From Lepidodermella squamata (Eukaryota; Gastrotricha), in the NCBI GenBank assembly GCA_047495785.1, contig JBLDXI010000003.1:2480001-2544000 (forward strand): DNA of 64,000 bases. Direction: 5' to 3'. The stretch's first letter is position 1. Every line of letters begins with the position of its first letter. Under the pieces are notes generated by a model. It worked only from the letters and a program-made list of their open reading frames with translations, was not told the DNA's origin and did no database searches. The position numbers were made by a program, and so were the translations under genes. Of this stretch, positions 55,401-64,000 are shown piece after piece.

Positions 55401-58400
55401 TCTTGAGCGTAGCACAACTCAGGTGAGAAAAATCGAAACTTATTAAGAACCTTTAATTTTTATTTCTTGTTTAAGAAAATGATACCTCTGCACCTTGCGG
55501 CGTACTCGGGAAACACGGTTATTGCCGGGTTGCTTCTGACCCGAGGCATGAATCAGCTAAATATCGGCGATGCAAAGGGCATGAAACCTCTGCATTTGGC
55601 CGCTCTTAATGGCCACAGTGATACAGTGGCTAGTTTCATCGGCCAGGGCGCTGATATCGACTGCCAGGATATGGTAAGAATCGAATAAAAAATCACAAGA
55701 AATTTTGCGGAGATGACAAAAAAGCGTGTCCCAGAAGAAGTTGCGCAACTGTTTTTTTTAATTTGGCAACTTTGGTAACAAAAAATTTAATTAATTTATT
55801 TAATTGAGAATATTGAGAGAGAATGCCATCTTTTATCCGAAGAAATAGAAAATTTACCGGAGAAAACCAGGAAAACCCCGATGGTATCTGGTTCGTTAAT
55901 TTTCGGTATTATACCCGGTTGGACCAAATTTCTCCGGACTTTAATCTCGTTTAATCCCATTGACTAGTGACATACTTGATTACTATTCTCGTGACTTTTT
56001 GAATTTTTCTGAAAGTTTTCTGGCCATGAGATGTGACTTTGTCTCTCATTTTAGAGTTTCTGAACCCCTTCCCGTGTATTTTCTTTGCTTGCGTTACTTA
56101 TGGGACACGCTCTACTGAATTGTTTTCTATTTTATTGAATTTTGAATTTGAAGTCTTTTCGATTTTGAGTCTTGTTATCTGATGGTAAACGGATAATTTG
56201 ATCATTATAATTTATTAATTAATTTTTAATATTAATTTTTGGATTTTTTATAATTTCTGAGAAATTTCTTCAATTCTTTATAATTTTCAAGAAATCATGG
56301 ACACCTTTACATCACGCGGCTTCAGCCGGAAGACTCGATGTTGTTGAATTGCTGCTAAAACTCGGCGCTGCAATATCTGTCCTAACCGATAAAAAAGAGA
56401 CCGCCCTGAGTTTAGCCGCGGCTAATAAACACATCGACGTCTTGCTGTTCCTCCTCGACTGCGATTTCGATTTCGCAACGCATCTCAGCGACCCGGAATT
56501 TGTCTACAACCTATGCGCATGCACGAAAAATACCTTTCGATTGCCGATTGAAAAATTTGTCCTAGTCTCGAAATCACCGCTTGGGACAGCGGCTCATTTA
56601 ACCAGGTCATTTTTCACCCAGGCTGAAGAAAATGTCGAGCATACCAAGGATTTAAGAGCCGCGGGTAGAATACGATTTTTTTAATATTTTTTTACAATTT
56701 TTTTCAATTTTCGAATCCAGCACGCTACACCGAACGAGTTACGACTGAGTTAATGGAAATTACTGCTACCAAGGTGGCTATGTCGAGTTTGTTACATGCA
56801 ACAGATTACAAGGGTCGGCAATTTATCGATGGTATGAATTGTAAAAAGTTGAAATACTTTCAATATTGGCTCACAAAATCGGAAAAATCACTGATTTTAA
56901 AAATCGATAACGGAAATCGATTTCGATTTGGGGAAATTTATTGCTTGCGTGATTGGCCATTTTACTCCATACATTTTTTTAATTTTATAGCTCTTTTGGA
57001 GGACGATTTGAAGAGCGTTATCGGCGTTTCGTCAATTCAGCGTTACATGAACGAAGTTTGGACCGGAAACATGCACTGGTCCTCCCTCGGCATGTTCGCC
57101 TTATTCGCAGCTTTTTTCTTCTGTCCGCCTTTGATGATCGTCATGCTACTACCTTTCCCGCATCGCTACCACAAAATTCCTATGATTCGATTTTTCGGAT
57201 TTTTCGTTTCAAACCTGCAATTTGTCGCCATTCTCTACGGCACTGTTGTTATCCCGATAACGCCTAATTCTCAACGCAAGAGTCTACTGCCGACTTGGAA
57301 CGAAATTTTACTGCTAATCTGGCTGGGCGGAAATTTAACCGCTGAATTGACGAATCCTGTCGGCGGTTTCGGCCTTAGATTGATGAAAAATTTGAACCTG
57401 GCATTCTCAGCCCTCGCCTCTGTTATTCAAATCATCGCTTATTTTTGCGGGTATTATTTTAAAATCAAAATAAAATTATATAATTTTTTTCAATTTTTTT
57501 TTAGGGGACATACGTGGTGGGGCAGTAGGCTTATGTATATCCGAAACCAAGTTCTATCGCTCCCCGTCTTCATTTCCGTTCAAATGGTAGGGAATTTAAT
57601 TTTAAAATATTTCTTCAAATTTTTTGCTTCAGATTCTCGAATATTTGACGTTCAATTTTCACTTCGGCCCTATGGTTTATTCGCTGAAGTACATGATTGC
57701 TGAGACTAGCATGCTTATCGTCATTATGATGGTCTTTTTCACTGGATTTTGGCTTCAATTCACGACTGTTTACTCGGAAATCTGCCCCGATCTCGAGCCG
57801 CCTAAAACTAAAGATTGCATTTGCAACATTCAAGTCCCACCTGGGTGTGGGACACCCTACATGCCTGCAGGGGTTTGTCGCTTAATTTTTCTATATTTTT
57901 CTGATAATTTCTTTCTAGAGTCTTGGCTGTCGATCTAACTCGGATTTTGTTGGGACTTTAACGACCCACTTCCAGTTACTAATGGCCGCCCTTTTGCATA
58001 ACACCGACTACGGCGCAGTCACCGTAGTTCGAAACACCCCGATTTGGTCGATAGCTATCACTCGGCTTCATTTCGCCATTTTCCATATTTTTCTCGTACT
58101 CGTTCTGCTAACTGTCGTAGTAGCCGTTGCGGCCGAGGCTTTCGATCGATTGAACCAGCGGTCGGAATTAGAGTGGATGTACGGTCGGTGTAAGCTTATT
58201 CGAGACATGGTTAAATCAGCCTCGACCCCGCCGCCTCTCAATTTGATTGTCAAGGGTGTCGCTTATTTGTTAGCGTCGCGCCGGTTTGGTCGCTTGATGT
58301 GTACAAAGTAAGGTTTTCGATATCAATTTTCGCAAATTTTTTAATTTAATTTTTCAATTTTAATTTTCAATTTTTTCAATTTTTTGAAAATTTCCAGATA

Positions 58401-58993
58401 TGCTACCACGCTTGCTTTATTGCAAGAACGAGCTACGGCAGGAGAAGATGAAGAAAGCACCCTGGCTCAAATCGAGCTGGTCTACGGCAGCCGTCAAAGA
58501 CGCCAAGAAAGGATGGATTTTACGAAGCGATTCAGGAATTATTTGAAAAATACAGCTCGAGGCTTGTTTTCTTTTAAAGCCATAGCAAAAGAGAATATTG
58601 TCGATAATTCGAAAACGGGGGCTGCTCCGATTAAACAACATAAACATGAGACTTTGGAAACTGTCACGGACTGGTCTGCTGTTGTACAGGCCTATAAGGA
58701 TATTAAGGCCGAGGAGATGGACGCTGATTCAGAAATCATTCCTGAGCTAGGTTATTCTAAAAACGATATGGAAGAGTGGCAAATGGTAAGAAAAACCTAT
58801 TTAATTCCTACAAATTTTGTTATATTTGTCTTTTAGGGTCTATGGGATGAAATGGAAGAGGTAAATATTTTTTTAATTTTTTTTTCAGAATAATTTATGC
58901 TATTTTAATCCAAAGATCGAGGACGAAGATGAGCGACGCGAACGGCGCGAATGGATTATTGAAGAAATTCTCAATATTGTTCAGAGTGACTAG
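52452..58993 (+). CDS. TRPN (NOMPC-like) mechanosensory channel
   Basis: About 20 exons separated mostly by short introns. The N-terminal part begins MSGFFGIQAHRKKKW and continues with a long array of roughly 20-25 ankyrin repeats (52.5-56.5 kb). It is followed by a linker (YTERVTTELMEITATKVAM), then SSIQRYMNEVWTG, the first membrane segment with CPPLMIVMLLPFPHRYHKIP, and NLTAELTNP. Then comes the SRLMYIRNQVLSLPVFISVQ / ILEYLTFNFHFGP block, a pore region near HFQLLMAALLHNTDYGA, and a last helix. The TRP-domain-side helix LEWMYGRCKLIRDMVKSAST-PPPLNL is characteristic of TRPN rather than TRPA. In known animals TRPN channels open under force through the ankyrin spring. Exon ends in the AT-rich middle part (53.8-56.3 kb) are approximate. 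Confidence 0.88.
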
Positions 58994-59667
58994 TCCTTGA
59001 AGATAGTAATGAGCGTGACACTCCTAATATGAGCCGTGACCTTACTATTATTGTAATAACAAGCGTGCGCGCTATTTTCTCGCTTTTCTTGTGCGGTTTC
59101 GAATATTTGCCGAGCCTGCGTTCGTGTTAAATGGAGCGTGATGAGTTGCATATATTGTAGCGGCTTCTCACTCTACTACGCTTGTTATAATTCGGGTGGT
59201 GAGCGTATCATTTTATTGCCAATTTTCAGTTTACGAGTTAATTTTTCACAATTTTTAATAAAATACAAGATGAATAATTACGTGTGATTTTTTATGCGAA
59301 TTTATTTAGTCATCATCATGAAGGTGAGTACTTCGCACATCATCATCTTTCGTGTCACGAGCTATAAGGTTCTTCAATAAACGAGAAAAAAACATGAGGA
59401 TGAATTATTCATGAATTTTATTGACAAAAATTGTGTACCTATGCCAAATAGACGTCGCGTACGCTCACTCTCATACTACACACATTGGCATTTGTCGAAA
59501 TTTATATAGAGAGGGTAGTAAATAAACATGTGAGTGCCTCTTTTATCACAGCTAAAAAGACGATCCCTACTTTTTAGAAAATCCTCCGAGAAATTCTTGA
59601 AGACCCTCAAATTTTCCCAAATTTTAGTTATTTTTTACTAAGTAGGAGAAATTTCATAAATTCAAAA
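58994..59667. other. intergenic and promoter of the Kunitz gene
   Basis: No gene is supported. TATATAGA near 59505 could be a core promoter. A 10-bp inverted repeat (TAACAAGCGT at about 59058 with ACGCTTGTTA at about 59178) is present but too short to call an element. Confidence 0.35.
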
Positions 59668-60046
59668 ATGAAGGTGAGTTTAATATTTTGAAAATTCAGC
59701 GAATTACATTTCTAAATTTCAAATCTAGGCCTTCATCAGCAGCTTAGGAATCCTATTACTCTCAGGAGTTATCGAGATGATTGGAGCCGCGGATTCCTCC
59801 TGCTCGATGCCGTCCGATCCAGGACTTTGCAAAGGCTTCATACCAAGTTACTACTACGACTCTCAGGCTAAAATGTGTAAAAATTTTATTTACGGCGGCT
59901 GCGGAGGCAATGCGAATCGATTCACCTCGGAAGACGACTGCAAGAAAGCATGTTCAGCTGCGATCTCTACCTACCAAACTGGTGCTTATTCCTTACTTCT
60001 CGGCCTAGCCATTTTCGGATTCGCGCTTAACCATTTTCGGAACTAA
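59668..60046 (+). CDS. Kunitz-type protease inhibitor with C-terminal hydrophobic anchor
   Basis: Exon 1 is only MK (59668-59673) and exon 2 runs 59729-60046, giving 108 residues. The signal peptide is followed by a single Kunitz domain: all six cysteines, GLCKG with lysine after the second Cys (the P1 position, suggesting trypsin-like targets), YYYDSQ, NFIYGGCGGNANRF and CKKAC. A C-terminal hydrophobic stretch (SLLLGLAIFGFAL) with a short basic end suggests a membrane or GPI anchor, uncommon for single-domain Kunitz proteins, which are normally secreted free. Confidence 0.85.
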
Positions 60047-60232
60047 TTCATTTGGAAAATCTCTAATTTCGAGCTTCCTGTAAATCTCATATTATTTTCT
60101 ACTGATTTTTCGAACTTGAGTAAAAATTAGATGCTGTACCTATTTCTGTAATTTTCTAATACAACTCGAGAACTTCTGATGGCCGATTTTTATTCGAATC
60201 AAATATTAAATATATTTTAAGGGTTGAGTTTT

Positions 60233-60628
60233 TCATAACGGAGCTTGCTCGCGGCCAGTTTCGATGCTGATGCTGAAAGACCGGCTGCGGCGGTAGTTTT
60301 TGCGAGAAGCCTTGTGGTTGAATTTGCGTCCCTTGTTGTAGCGGCGCTTGTTGTGATAGCCGCCGCGACGGCCGCGGTATCCACGGGATCCGTAATTGGC
60401 TGATTCTGAGGCGCTTCCTGCCTCGGACTCGCTGCCTCGAATGTGAACGCGGGCGTAGGGCTCGTAGCTGTAAGAAAGGCTTCGAGTTCCGGCTGCAACC
60501 CCTCGATTGCCCAGACCAGCCTCAGTCAGAGCTTCAAATAAATTTTTAAAAATTTAAAAATTTAAATTTAAATTGAACTAACCAACGCCGATCAATACTA
60601 CAATGGCCAAAACCAGGATACCGCGCAT
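60233..60628 (-). CDS. secreted Arg/Gly/Ser-rich low-complexity protein
   Basis: Exon 1 is 60628-60583 (exactly 46 nt, MRGILVLAIVVLIGV) and exon 2 is 60531-60233, with a phase-1 intron (GTTAGT donor, TTTGAAG acceptor). The mature chain starts ALTEAGLGNRGVAAGTRS, then SYSYEPYARVHIRGSESEAG, ANYGSRGYRGRRGGYHNKRR, KFNHKASRKNYRRSRS and FSISIETGREQAPL. It has the same front cassette and TATA spacing as the genes at 426, 1394, 13954, 19973 and 24478, but Arg/Tyr/Gly replaces Lys/Ser. Related by gene plan, and weakly by sequence. Confidence 0.8.
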
Positions 60629-60707
60629 TTTCGAAAGCGAAATAATTATATTGAAGTAATTAAAGACGGAAGTAGTGATGATTTATCTCGAATTCGATGC
60701 AGCCCCA

Positions 60708-60714
60708 TTATATA
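60708..60714 (-). promoter_or_regulatory. TATA box of the 60628 gene
   Basis: TATATAA on the minus strand, 86 nt upstream of the ATG. Confidence 0.65.
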
Positions 60715-61163
60715 GGATCCATCTCCAATTAAAATGAATGTTACAGCTAATAATTCGATTGCGCAGACTCCAATTATCGGAGCTTTCGAAAATTGGCCGT
60801 ACTGTGCGTTGCCCTAGAAAAATTCCGATCCCGGGTGCTTAACCACCGACCCGCAACTGACCGGAGTTTCAAACCCATTCAAAAGCGACCTTTGGATTGT
60901 AAATGAATAACTTCAGCTAAAAATATGCGTGGATTTAGAATGAAAAAATAACGGCATGGGGTGAAAAATTAGTCCGCCCGGTATGCTTGATATAACGGGT
61001 ACTAATTAAAAAAACCATGATAAACCTGTCCACGTGATGCCGTGATAGTCTCACCGGCCAAAGTTTGGCGTTCCGGCGCAATGTAGGAATTTCAAAACAT
61101 CACCGCCGTCATTTCACAGCTTTTCACTGCGAATTAAAGTTACAATTTTTGGCGTCACAATAA
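60715..61163. other. divergent intergenic region
   Basis: Between the divergent secreted-protein gene and the transporter gene. Nothing else is supported. Confidence 0.35.
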
Positions 61164-62799
61164 ATGGCAATTTCAGACAACTCCTGGTGGTGCTGGTTCG
61201 TACTAGCCGGTACTTTCTACATCAGCTTCACAGTTGATGGCTACAACTTCGCATTCGGTATCCTGAAAGGCGACATCGAATCCGAACACAACAGTACAAC
61301 ATCGAAAGAGTCCGTTTCAATTATTGGGGGTCTAGTACCGGCACTTTATTGCCTTCTAGGTTTGAATTCAAGGCTAATCAACGGTTTCCTATTAGTGATT
61401 TCCTTTTTATTCCAGCTCCTGTGGCTTTTGCTTTGGTGGCTGTTTTCTCAGTACGAACCCTTACGATATGCGGAGCTCTACTGTCATCTTTCGGCTTCAT
61501 TCTGGCCTTCGCGAATACGTACATCGGCTGGGGATTCACTTTGGACGTGATTGCCCTGGGTGTGATTCAAGGCATAGCTTCAGCCCTTCTCTACGGACCC
61601 TCAATCAACCTGATCCCGTCGTACTTCCACCTCGACCGAAAAGCCTTGGCAACCGGAATCACAACTTGCGGATCCCCGGCTGGGGCGATCGCTTACGGCC
61701 GAATTATGCACTACCTCCTGGAACAGTTTGGCTGGCGAGGTTCTATGATTGTCTTCTCAGTCATGTCTGGACTGATCGTGGTAGCTGGTCTAACTTTTGT
61801 CCCGAAAAAACCCGATGCCCTGCTGCGGAAACCGCGAAAGATGCAGCGACATATTTCAATCATGTCCCAAGCTGAATTGAGCGAAGCTGCCCTGACAAAT
61901 GCTGACAAGAAACCGTCAACCGACGACATGATTAGTGACGGCAATCAAACCCCACCTGGTTCGAAACCCCTTCTCACCCCGTGCCCGAGCCAGATCGAGC
62001 AACCTGTTGCGCCAGAAGAGGATTTGTCAGTCTGCGAGCGACTCCGCAAAGAGTTCAAAAACATCTTCAACCTCGAACTTTTCACCGACTACGTCTTCAT
62101 CACCCTCTTAATCGCGATGGCCTTTTCTATCTTGGGATACTACGTTCCGACCCTTTTGGTAACTGCCCAGGCTGAAGATACGGAGAAGTACGGCGTGACG
62201 AAGGAAGTTAAGGAGCATTTGATCCTACTTTGGGGTATCGCGAACCTTGTCGGGCGTCTTTTCGTCGGTGGCGTAGCTGATCTTAGCCGTTACACGCGTT
62301 TCTGCTCATCTCTTTCCCTGTTCTGCATTGGTCTGATTGTTTCAGCTATTTGCCTACTCGTCTTCCCGCACGTCATGCACTACGGCAATCCGGCGTTCAT
62401 AACCTTCGTCGTTATCTACGGCTTCTTCTCCGCTCCTTTCATCACCCTGAGATCGACAGTCGTTCAGGATTTGTACTACGACCGTAAGCAACAGATTGCC
62501 AGTTCATTTGGCTGGACGCTTTGGGCTGAGGGCCTTGTCATAGTTGGCGAGTTCTACATAGCAAGTAAGTTCCGTGTGCCAAGTAAACTTTGGAGTTTTG
62601 GCTTAATTATTAAACTCTCGTTTAATTAGCATTTTTCAACTCGATTTCACCGCTGTGGGCCTATTTATTCGCCGCTGCGAGCTTCATTCTATCCGCCTGT
62701 TTCCTGGTCGTGTCGATCCGCCACTTTTTCAAAATGTATGATAGGAAGATCGCTGATATGATCCGCGAGCAACAACTACACCCGCACTGCATGCCGTGA
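61164..62799 (+). CDS. SLC16-like (monocarboxylate) major facilitator transporter
   Basis: Three exons: 61164-61359, 61416-62574 and 62630-62799. About 505 residues and 12 predicted helices. Helix 1 holds WCWFVLAGTFYISFTVDGYNFAFGIL, near the MCT signature region. Helix 4-5 holds GVIQGIASALLYGPSINLIPSYFHLDRKALATGI, a strong MCT signature. A cytoplasmic loop of about 80 residues lies between helices 6 and 7. The second half contains LLWGIANLVGRLFVGGVAD and ends with a short tail HPHCMP. Such carriers move monocarboxylates or related organic acids with protons. The substrate cannot be decided. Confidence 0.85.
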
Positions 62800-63063
62800 A
62801 TAAATCTCCGCCGCTTTTTATACATATCTACGCTGTGCGATGCATCATGTCGGCTTCTGACTGTGTACTTCGTACTTTCACAAAAAACCCTTTTGGATAT
62901 GATCCGTTAAGCTGTATAACTCCGCTGTTCGCCAGCAGAATAAAACTCGATATAAACTGTGTCACGTAGAAAATAATCACGCAATCACCACGCACTTGGA
63001 AACGTGAAGAAAGCTAATTACAGAACCACGGCAAAGATGTACAAATCTTGAAAAATGCTGACA
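62800..63063. other. 3' flank, no gene seen
   Basis: Downstream of the transporter. Contains an AATAAA-type signal near 62938 and nothing else recognisable. Confidence 0.35.
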
Positions 63064-63257
63064 TTTAAAATGGTGTCATGTCTATTTGAACACAGGATTG
63101 TGTATCGCCCAATGGCTATGCGTACACATCGAGTGTGCGTGATTGGCTACTTGAACACTGCGCGCGTTTAAATTTTACTATGTGTCACGCACAATTGTGT
63201 ACGCATAGCCATTGGGCGATACACTTTTCCCGTGTTCACATAGTCACATCCATTTAA
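63064..63257. repeat. palindromic miniature element next to a receptor start
   Basis: A perfect 28-bp inverted repeat (63101-63128 and 63196-63223, starting TGTATCGCCCAATGGCTATG) lies inside longer imperfect inverted flanks that reach TTTAAAATG on the left and end at TTTAAA just before the start codon at 63259. About 190 bp, no coding capacity. Confidence 0.7.
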
Positions 63258-63258
63258 A

Positions 63259-64000
63259 ATGATCTTATTTCTAATCTTCCTTTTAGGCACCATCGAGGCC
63301 ATGGCTAGAAAACCAAAAGATATCGCCATGTTGGTTATGATACCTTTCACCGGCGAAGCACCAAAGGCTGGTGTCGCCTGCAAATTGGCGACACAAATCG
63401 TCTTGGATGAGGTAAACTCACGCCAGGACATTTTACCTGATTATCACGTTATGGCAGATTATCGTGACGAGGGCCCCGGTTCCTTTCTGGCGTCTCGAAT
63501 AACGCTTGACTTCAAGAACAATGCCTCGATACTGCAGTCACCTATCGTCGTCGGTCCCTACTTCTCCCCGGGCTGCAAGGCTCTTGCAGGGTTTGTCCAT
63601 CAACTTGATCTTGTCCTAATGGCAGCTGGATGCGGTTCATCAGTTTTCACCGCGAATAGGAAGATATACCCCAATTTGTACCGCCTACGATCGAGCGCGG
63701 ATTTGATAGTTTATCCTCAGCTGCGATTCATCCGTGAGGTTGGTAAATGGAATCGGATAGCCATTTTATCTTACGTGGGAAATCAACTGGACTACACAAT
63801 AGCCAGTCTTCTTCAGAAGGAAGCGGCAGGCAAAAATGTTTCGACCACTTTTTTCGATATCGTCACCGACTTCGATGATTTAGCAATGAATTCTCTGAAG
63901 CAAAGTGATTCGAGAGTGATTGTTTTACAGGTCGCTGAGCCTCCACTCGTGCTGCGATTTTTGTGCCAGTCATTCAAGTTCGGATTGACGGGTCCAAAAT
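63259..64000 (+). CDS. class C GPCR, N-terminal part (runs off the window)
   Basis: Open from the ATG at 63259 to the last base. A signal peptide (MILFLIFLLGTIEAMA) precedes a Venus-flytrap domain: DIAMLVMIPFTGEAPK, ATQIVLDEVNSRQDILP, SPIVVGPYFSPGCKALAG, REVGKWNRIAILSYVG. Organisation and sequence resemble the receptor at 37632 (IVVGP/YGP-C-A motif, GKWNRIAIL versus GNWKQIAIL). The seven-helix part lies outside the window. The start lies immediately beside a palindromic repeat element, so part of the 5' UTR is probably repeat-derived. Confidence 0.85.
   Translation, partial: MILFLIFLLGTIEAMARKPKDIAMLVMIPFTGEAPKAGVACKLATQIVLDEVNSRQDILPDYHVMADYRDEGPGSFLASRITLDFKNNASILQSPIVVGPYFSPGCKALAGFVHQLDLVLMAAGCGSSVFTANRKIYPNLYRLRSSADLIVYPQLRFIREVGKWNRIAILSYVGNQLDYTIASLLQKEAAGKNVSTTFFDIVTDFDDLAMNSLKQSDSRVIVLQVAEPPLVLRFLCQSFKFGLTGPK

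Noticed and set aside
52452-58993. Naming the ankyrin channel TRPA1
   Set aside because: The linker SSIQRYMNEVWTG, CPPL...HRYHKIP, SRLMYIRNQ block and the EWMYGRCKLIR...PPPLNL tail match TRPN/NOMPC far better than TRPA.
59058-59187. Inverted repeat around 59.06-59.19 kb
   Set aside because: Only about 10 bp of perfect pairing over a 110-bp loop, which is not enough to call a mobile element.

Overview
The window is eukaryotic and almost certainly from an invertebrate animal with a compact genome. Genes on both strands carry many short introns (commonly 40-70 nt) with GT donors and T-rich AG acceptors, and the gene content is animal: a TRPN/NOMPC-type channel, a Cys-loop ligand-gated channel, class C GPCRs, a GPI-type Ly6/three-finger protein, Kunitz, sushi and discoidin/LamG domains, a clan-3 cytochrome P450 and an SLC16-like carrier. 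TRPN, Ly6 and Cys-loop genes point to a eumetazoan rather than a sponge; I cannot fix the phylum from sequence alone.

Layout. 0.4-2 kb: a head-to-head pair of small secreted Lys/Ser/Gly-rich protein genes. 3.3-6.3 kb: a CR1/Jockey-like non-LTR retrotransposon with a frameshift. 6.5-7.7 kb: a non-autonomous element with GGGTGCGTTT-type ends. 8-13.2 kb: a tandem pair of type II membrane protein genes of unknown function; the first intron of the upstream copy contains a hammerhead ribozyme motif. 13.9-15.4 kb: two Ser/Ala/Arg-rich secreted protein genes, one broken. 15.6-19.9 kb: an apparently intact P-element-superfamily transposon with 507-bp inverted repeats and an 8-bp target duplication, sitting between the TATA box and the start codon of another small secreted protein gene (20 kb). 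20.5-22.5 kb: a P450. 22.9-26.2 kb: a signal-peptide/sushi/ankyrin gene with one of the small secreted protein genes nested in its intron on the other strand. 26.9-37.4 kb: two paralogues of an unrecognised family, the second split by a 3.6-kb piggyBac-type element at a TTAA, with a Ly6 gene and a sushi gene between them. 37.6-39.9 kb: a class C GPCR. 42.3-49.6 kb: a mosaic apple/discoidin/LamG secreted protein. 49.9-52.2 kb: a Cys-loop receptor. 52.5-59 kb: a TRPN channel. 59.7-64 kb: a Kunitz protein, a further cationic secreted protein gene, an SLC16-like transporter, and the start of a second class C GPCR.

The most striking theme is the family of small secreted cationic proteins (at least six loci plus one decayed copy, spread over 60 kb). 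They share one gene plan: a TATA-type box about 85-96 nt before the ATG, a first exon of exactly 46 nt that encodes only the signal peptide, a phase-1 intron, and a single second exon of low-complexity Lys/Arg/Gly/Ser sequence. The second exons differ strongly while the front of the gene is conserved, which looks like a signal-exon cassette driving diversifying matrix, adhesive or mineral-binding proteins; the function is inferred, not shown. The second theme is recent transposition into genes: both the P-like and the piggyBac-like insertions have intact target duplications, and notional removal restores, respectively, the normal promoter spacing and the host reading frame.
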